DNA from: an uncultured Lachnospiraceae bacterium
GTDB taxonomy: Bacteria; Bacillota; Clostridia; Lachnospirales; Lachnospiraceae
DNA: 64,000 nucleotides
NCBI GenBank assembly: GCA_934401915.1
Contig: CAKRSV010000004.1
Location: 124,001 to 188,000 of the forward strand
Direction of reading: 5' to 3'
The notes below the pieces were generated by a model. That model was not told the DNA's origin. It saw only the letters and a list, made by a program, of their open reading frames with translations, and made no database searches. Below, in pieces: positions 60,701-64,000 of this stretch. Position 1 is the stretch's first letter. Each line of letters opens with the position of its first letter. The translations under genes and the position numbers were made by a program.

Positions 60701-61055
60701 AGCATATACCAGATTGTGGGCGGTAGAAGCAAATGCTTTGTATGGAGATCATTACGAAACGGCCGGGAAAAGAGTAGAGCATATTGGCAATAACGTAACG
60801 CTTCAATTTACAGGTATGAATTTTGAACACGGAGTACGACAACTGACCATAACAGGAAGATGTCACAGAAATAATACGATTCATGTACGATTTGTAAACG
60901 ATGGAGAAGAAATACAACAGATCGTGGAATTTCTGCAAAGTGATGAATATCTTTCCAGAACCTTTGAAATGGAACCGGTACAGGGAGCGTATGATGTGAA
61001 TTTTGTATTTCTGCCGGGCAGTGAATTTGATTTTGAAAGTCTTGAATTTAGTTGA
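57768..61055 (+). CDS. Very large glycoside hydrolase family 2 enzyme
   Basis: GH2 beta-glycosidase of 1,095 residues without a signal peptide. The N-terminal sugar-binding domain and immunoglobulin-like domain precede the TIM barrel, which holds the acid/base Glu376 in WSIGNEIYD and nucleophile Glu455 in LYGSETSS. A DUF4982-like domain follows (about 560-670), then Ig-like and carbohydrate-binding-like parts (about 680-1,095, with YDNPYDFISGSSYVSVIGEAANGNEKGVATAREAETLVTFEHIDFGETG). Members are beta-galactosidases or beta-glucuronidases; the uxu context favours release of uronic acid, but the specificity is not provable. GGTGGAG precedes the ATG. Confidence 0.92.
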   Translation: MKKKWNDGWFFYRGKIEDDMTSVLNGKEKFIPVRLPHDYLIGDLARLYEDSSGFYYKEFSVQKTDAGRWFVTFDGVYMDSTVYLNGVQIFEWKYGYSSFTVDLTSHLRNGQNEIAVRCNYQCPNSRWYSGAGIYRNVWLHECGEYYLVEDGVYVHTRKADKGYELTVSTEVGSKGEAVPENEKNVRICHCLKEAAGNTDFTYTIKEKETNILRNVIEWDFDHPVLYELETLLYVEEKLQDRQVCRIGFKDVILTPDKGAFLNGHPFKIHGVCEHHDLGALGAAVSETAIRRRLRCLKEMGVNAVRGSHNMMAPEYLDAMDEMGFLFISEGFDMWKRPKNPFDYARFFEEWHGRDIASWIRRDRNHVCVFMWSIGNEIYDTHVDASAVTLTRELMEEVYLHDALKNAPVTIGSNYMAWDGAKRCAQVYKLAGFNYGEKLYEGIHREHPDWILYGSETSSIVQSRGIYHFPLRASVLCEEDLQCSSLGNSQTSWGAASYEACVCVDRDIPYSLGQFIWSGHDYIGEPTPYQTKNSYFGSIDTAGFPKDYYYVWQAAWRSVEDYPMIHMWPYWDFNPGQEIDVRICSNAPCVELFVNGKSYGKQELDNAPGSGHHIIADYSVKYEWGEIEAVAYNRAGEVLVRERKHSFGDTKNIKVKYCEEEGELLFAEISATDEEGYPVENARDLLRVRVEGEGELVGLDNGDSTDYDSFQSDTRHLFGGKMLAIVRKKHADAEVKVSAEPAGKKPVRNIVLESPQGLILNQKQKTVRVRARTYPADTDYPEITFEVVNEKGVKSSLATLETEGNEAVITAMGDGEFYLCAVAKNEKDYAQVMSKLKFRIQGIGTSYDNPYDFISGSSYVSVIGEAANGNEKGVATAREAETLVTFEHIDFGETGSDTITIPIFALSDDAYRIEIYEGAPADDNFELLGEFIYQKKSIWNVYQEETFRLKRRMKGITKLTIKTFHKIHIKGFSFARMEKAYTRLWAVEANALYGDHYETAGKRVEHIGNNVTLQFTGMNFEHGVRQLTITGRCHRNNTIHVRFVNDGEEIQQIVEFLQSDEYLSRTFEMEPVQGAYDVNFVFLPGSEFDFESLEFS

Positions 61056-61072
61056 TGGGAGAGGGTAAAAGG

Positions 61073-62929
61073 ATGAGCAGGTGTGGACTGGAAATGGCCC
61101 CTGTCTTTAGCGACGGAATGATCTTACAGCACGGTGTTCCCAATGTGCTGTATGGAAAAACACAGTGGAAAGAGGCAGAGGTTTTTGTAGGAGAACATTC
61201 CTATAAGGCAGAGGTGGATGAAGAAGGAAATCTTTCGGTAGAAATAGAACCCATGCCGTGCGGTGGCCCCTATGAAATCGTATTTAAGGGAAGGGAAGAA
61301 CTGCGGATCAGGGATGTATATTTTGGAGAGGTGTTTTTGCTGAGCGGGCAGTCTAACATGGAGTTGCCCGTGTCACGCACGCTTGATGTATCCTGTGAAG
61401 AGATCAAGAATACAAACTTACCATTAATACGTCAGTTTCACATACCAGGACGGTTCAGCTTTGATGAGCCCCTGGAGGAGCTGCCGGAAGGAAAGTGGTG
61501 TCAGGCAACGCAGAAAGAGATTATGGATTTCAGTGCGGTGGGGTTCTTCTTCGCGAAAGAGCTTTATATGCACAAGGAAATTCCGGTAGGGCTCATACAG
61601 ACAGCAGTTGGGGGAAGCAGGATAGAAGCCTGGATGCGGCCGGAGGTGTTTGAGACATTTGGAGAAGATAAGTATGATATGACCCGGTTTCGTCATATGG
61701 ATTTCTCCAGATTTCTTGCAGAACAGGATGAGGAGACCGCAAGATGGAGGGCGGGAATTGCAAGAAAAGAGGAAAGCATTGCGGACAATGCTATTCCGGA
61801 GCACACAGAAAAAATTATGCTTCCTGTTATGACAAACGATATGGGGATTGAGAGTTTTTGCGGCTCCCTCGTCTTTTACAAAGAAGTGGAGATTCAGGAA
61901 TTTACGGAAGAAGCGATGCTGTATCTGGGTGCCGTGATTGATATGGATGAAGTTTATATCAATGGAAAATTTGTGGGTGAAACCATGTATCGGTATCCAC
62001 CGAGAAAGTATCCGATCCCACGTGGGGTATTAAAGAAAGGGAAAAATATTATCACTGCAAGAATCGAAATCGAAGGTGGAAATGGTGGATTTGTGGAAGG
62101 CATGCCATATTATCTGGATACCGGAGTGGAACGGATTTTTTTAAGTGGTGAGTGGAAATATGTGATAGAAAACAAAGCCAGGGAACCGAAGCCGAAATCT
62201 ATTTTTCCTCCGGAACTTGCTGTGGGTCTTTTTTATTCTTCAATTATGCCGCTGAGACGAATAAAGTTTAACAGTATTTTGTGGTATCAGGGAGAATCCA
62301 ATGTGTATCATGCGTATGACTATGCAGAGCGTTTTCAGGCTCTGGTAGAGGATTACAGGAAGCTGTTTCAGCGGAAAATACCATTCTTTTGCGTACAGCT
62401 TGCCAATTTCCTGGATCCGGCTACCCGGATAGAAGATTCCGGCTGGGGAGAAATGAGATATCAGCAGCTCTTGTGCCAGGCATTAGAACAGGTATATCTG
62501 ATCCCTTCCATGGATATCGGACAGTCCTGTGATCTCCATCCACAGAACAAGAAAGCGGTCGGACAGAGACTGTTTGCAGCATATGCAAAAGAAATCCTGA
62601 AAGAGGAAACGCATTATGAGATGCCTTGTCCTGTCAGTGCAAAATACCGGGGAAATGTGATTCGGGTTCGGATGTCGCACATGAATTTGCAAAAAGAACA
62701 AAATGTGCGGGGAATTGCAGTAAAAAGTGGGGAAAGCAGGCTGACTGTTTTGCAGGCATGCGCTCTGGGGGATGTCTTGGAGATTACCCTGAAGGAAGAG
62801 GCAAAAGAGCCAGGAGAGGATACGGTGACCGTTTATTACGACTGGTATGATGCACCGGAGTATACGGATCTGCGAAATGAATATGGCGTGATCAGCGGAT
62901 CATTCCGTATAGAATGTGATAAAAGGTAA
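61073..62929 (+). CDS. Sialate O-acetylesterase-like esterase
   Basis: SGNH/SASA-type carbohydrate esterase of 618 residues without signal peptide. The nucleophile is in LLSGQSNMELPV; a second block has the catalytic Asp and His in SMDIGQSCDLHPQNK. Between them lies a galactose-binding-like insert (about 265-360, with LYLGAVIDMDEVYINGKFVGETMYRYPPRKY). It removes O-acetyl groups from sugars; here the likely substrate is an acetylated uronoside rather than sialic acid, as no sialic acid genes are seen. ATG at 61073 has GGGAGAGGG upstream; ATG 61055, overlapping the GH2 stop, is an alternative. Confidence 0.91.
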   Translation: MSRCGLEMAPVFSDGMILQHGVPNVLYGKTQWKEAEVFVGEHSYKAEVDEEGNLSVEIEPMPCGGPYEIVFKGREELRIRDVYFGEVFLLSGQSNMELPVSRTLDVSCEEIKNTNLPLIRQFHIPGRFSFDEPLEELPEGKWCQATQKEIMDFSAVGFFFAKELYMHKEIPVGLIQTAVGGSRIEAWMRPEVFETFGEDKYDMTRFRHMDFSRFLAEQDEETARWRAGIARKEESIADNAIPEHTEKIMLPVMTNDMGIESFCGSLVFYKEVEIQEFTEEAMLYLGAVIDMDEVYINGKFVGETMYRYPPRKYPIPRGVLKKGKNIITARIEIEGGNGGFVEGMPYYLDTGVERIFLSGEWKYVIENKAREPKPKSIFPPELAVGLFYSSIMPLRRIKFNSILWYQGESNVYHAYDYAERFQALVEDYRKLFQRKIPFFCVQLANFLDPATRIEDSGWGEMRYQQLLCQALEQVYLIPSMDIGQSCDLHPQNKKAVGQRLFAAYAKEILKEETHYEMPCPVSAKYRGNVIRVRMSHMNLQKEQNVRGIAVKSGESRLTVLQACALGDVLEITLKEEAKEPGEDTVTVYYDWYDAPEYTDLRNEYGVISGSFRIECDKR

Positions 62930-62967
62930 TGGATAGAAAATTCCGAGCGAAAGGATAGAAAGCAGAT

Positions 62968-64000
62968 ATGAAATTAAAAAATGCATTTCAAAAGGATATG
63001 AAACAACAATTTACAGAGAAAGGCTATCAGGTTCCAGCGTACGACAGAGAAAAGATAGTCCGGACTACAGTGGAGGAGCCTGTCTGGTTACATTTTGGAA
63101 CCGGAAATATTTTCAGGGCATTTCCGGCAGCGGTGCTGGATTTGCTTCTGGATCAAGGACTCTATGATAAAGGTGTGGTTGCTGTAGAAGGATTTGACTA
63201 TGAAATTATTGAAAAGGCATATAAGCCATTTGATAATCTGAGCCTGTTAGTGGTTTTGAATGCAGATGGTGGTCTGGATAAGAGAGTGATCGGCAGCGTG
63301 GTTAAAAGTCTGACAGCAAATGAAAAGGATGAAGACTTTTCTTATCTCGTTGAGGCGTTCAAAAATCCTTCTGTGCAAATGGTAAGTTTTACGATTACGG
63401 AGAAGGGATATAGTCTGATGGGCCCGGATGGATCTTTTTCCAGTGTGGTGAAAGCAGATTTTGACCAGATCCTTTCAGGAAAAGATGTAAAAATTCCTAT
63501 GCACCTGATGGGGAAGATAGCATGGCTTCTGTGGCAGCGTTATCAGGCAGGAGACTATCCGATTGCCATGGTAAGCATGGATAACTGCTCACACAATGGA
63601 GATAAACTGAAAGAGGCGGTGGTGTCCTATGTGCGCAAATGGGTAGAAGCAGGAGCATGTGGACAAGATTTTCTGGAGTATTTGAACAATCCGGAGAAAG
63701 TATCCTTCCCACTCAGCATGATCGATAAAATAACGCCCAGACCGGATAAAAAAGTAGTTGCTATGCTGGAACAGGATGGGTTTGAAGATGCGGAACTGAT
63801 CATAACAGACAAAAACACATATACAGCAGCCTTCGTAAATGCAGAGGCGACTCAGTATCTGGTAATTGAAGATCTGTTCCCGAACGGAAGGCCTCCGTTA
63901 GAGAAGGGCGGCATTTATTTTACAGACAGAGAAACGGTTGATCGGGTGGAGAAAATGAAAGTATGTACTTGCCTGAATCCGTTGCATACTGCACTGGCGA
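62968..64000 (+). CDS. uxuB: Fructuronate reductase (mannitol dehydrogenase family), 3' truncated
   Basis: NAD-dependent polyol dehydrogenase-family enzyme running off the window. 344 codons are visible of an expected 530 or so. It begins MKLKNAFQKDMKQQFTEKGYQVPAYDREK and has WLHFGTGNIFRAFPAAVLDLLL (nucleotide-binding region), MVSFTITEKGYSL, VSMDNCSHNGDKL (family signature) and FPLSMIDKITPRPD. It interconverts D-fructuronate and D-mannonate, feeding UxuA. It lies 38 bases after the esterase gene in the same operon. The ribosome site (AAAGGA, 14 bases upstream) is distant. Confidence 0.94.
   Translation, partial: MKLKNAFQKDMKQQFTEKGYQVPAYDREKIVRTTVEEPVWLHFGTGNIFRAFPAAVLDLLLDQGLYDKGVVAVEGFDYEIIEKAYKPFDNLSLLVVLNADGGLDKRVIGSVVKSLTANEKDEDFSYLVEAFKNPSVQMVSFTITEKGYSLMGPDGSFSSVVKADFDQILSGKDVKIPMHLMGKIAWLLWQRYQAGDYPIAMVSMDNCSHNGDKLKEAVVSYVRKWVEAGACGQDFLEYLNNPEKVSFPLSMIDKITPRPDKKVVAMLEQDGFEDAELIITDKNTYTAAFVNAEATQYLVIEDLFPNGRPPLEKGGIYFTDRETVDRVEKMKVCTCLNPLHTALA

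Noticed and set aside
1..64000. CRISPR arrays, insertion sequences, prophage or rRNA
   Set aside because: No regularly spaced repeats, transposase, integrase or phage structural genes, and no rRNA sequence were seen on either strand.

Overview
The window looks like a chromosome segment from a strictly Gram-positive gut-type Clostridia, most likely a Lachnospiraceae. The pointers are the SCIFF ranthipeptide locus (scfA/scfB) next to a fused secDF, the dgt-dnaG-rpoD-trmK order, strong AGGAGG-type ribosome sites with frequent GTG and TTG starts, lipoprotein-type solute-binding proteins, and plant-glycan uptake loci built on ABC transporters without their own ATPases. No rRNA, phage, insertion sequence or CRISPR array was seen.

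Layout: 1-10.8 kb holds the end of an oligopeptide-binding protein, peptidase T with a LacI-type regulator, a MATE exporter, a ZIP metal transporter, a DMT transporter, an SseB-like protein and a large hybrid histidine kinase. 10.8-16.8 kb holds a CNNM/CBS protein (minus strand) and then the SCIFF block: TIGR04086 membrane protein, 48-residue six-cysteine peptide, radical SAM maturase and SecDF. 16.8-28.3 kb holds a secreted DUF5722 protein, a manganese-riboswitch-controlled mntP, a SulP transporter with a folded leader, a chemoreceptor, an alanine/Na+ symporter, an orphan pseudo-receiver regulator, a nucleoid-associated protein, an Mbeg1-like hydrolase, a class I glutamine amidotransferase and a small membrane protein.

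28.4-37.9 kb is an arabinan/arabinoxylan utilisation locus: two intracellular glycosidases (GH43, GH51), a sugar ABC importer (binding protein plus two permeases), a surface GH43 lipoprotein and an ArsR-type regulator facing the others. The lipoprotein would cut polymer outside, the importer would bring in oligosaccharides and the cytoplasmic enzymes would release arabinose. 38.2-38.5 kb has two tRNA-Leu genes (anticodons AAG and CAG). 38.7-42.7 kb has a GerMN-like lipoprotein and a small module of zinc-ribbon membrane protein, condensation-superfamily protein and HSL-type esterase.

42.8-49.6 kb is core information processing: dgt, dnaG, rpoD, trmK, a nucleoside kinase and the RNase P RNA. 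49.6-52.0 kb has a secreted trypsin-like protease and a two-gene ABC transporter. 52.0-64.0 kb is a visibly more AT-rich hexuronate/glycoside locus: a GntR regulator divergent from uxuA, two Lpl-type permeases, a binding protein, a very large GH2 enzyme, a sialate O-acetylesterase-type esterase and uxuB, which runs off the end of the window. Together these fit import of an acetylated uronic-acid-containing glycoside, its deacetylation and cleavage, and entry of glucuronate through fructuronate, mannonate and KDG.

No wholly unknown multi-gene system was proven. The least explained parts are the acyltransferase/esterase module at 39.5-42.7 kb, the folded leader before sulP, the stem-loop between scfA and scfB, the tRNA-Leu(AAG), and the pseudo-receiver regulator.
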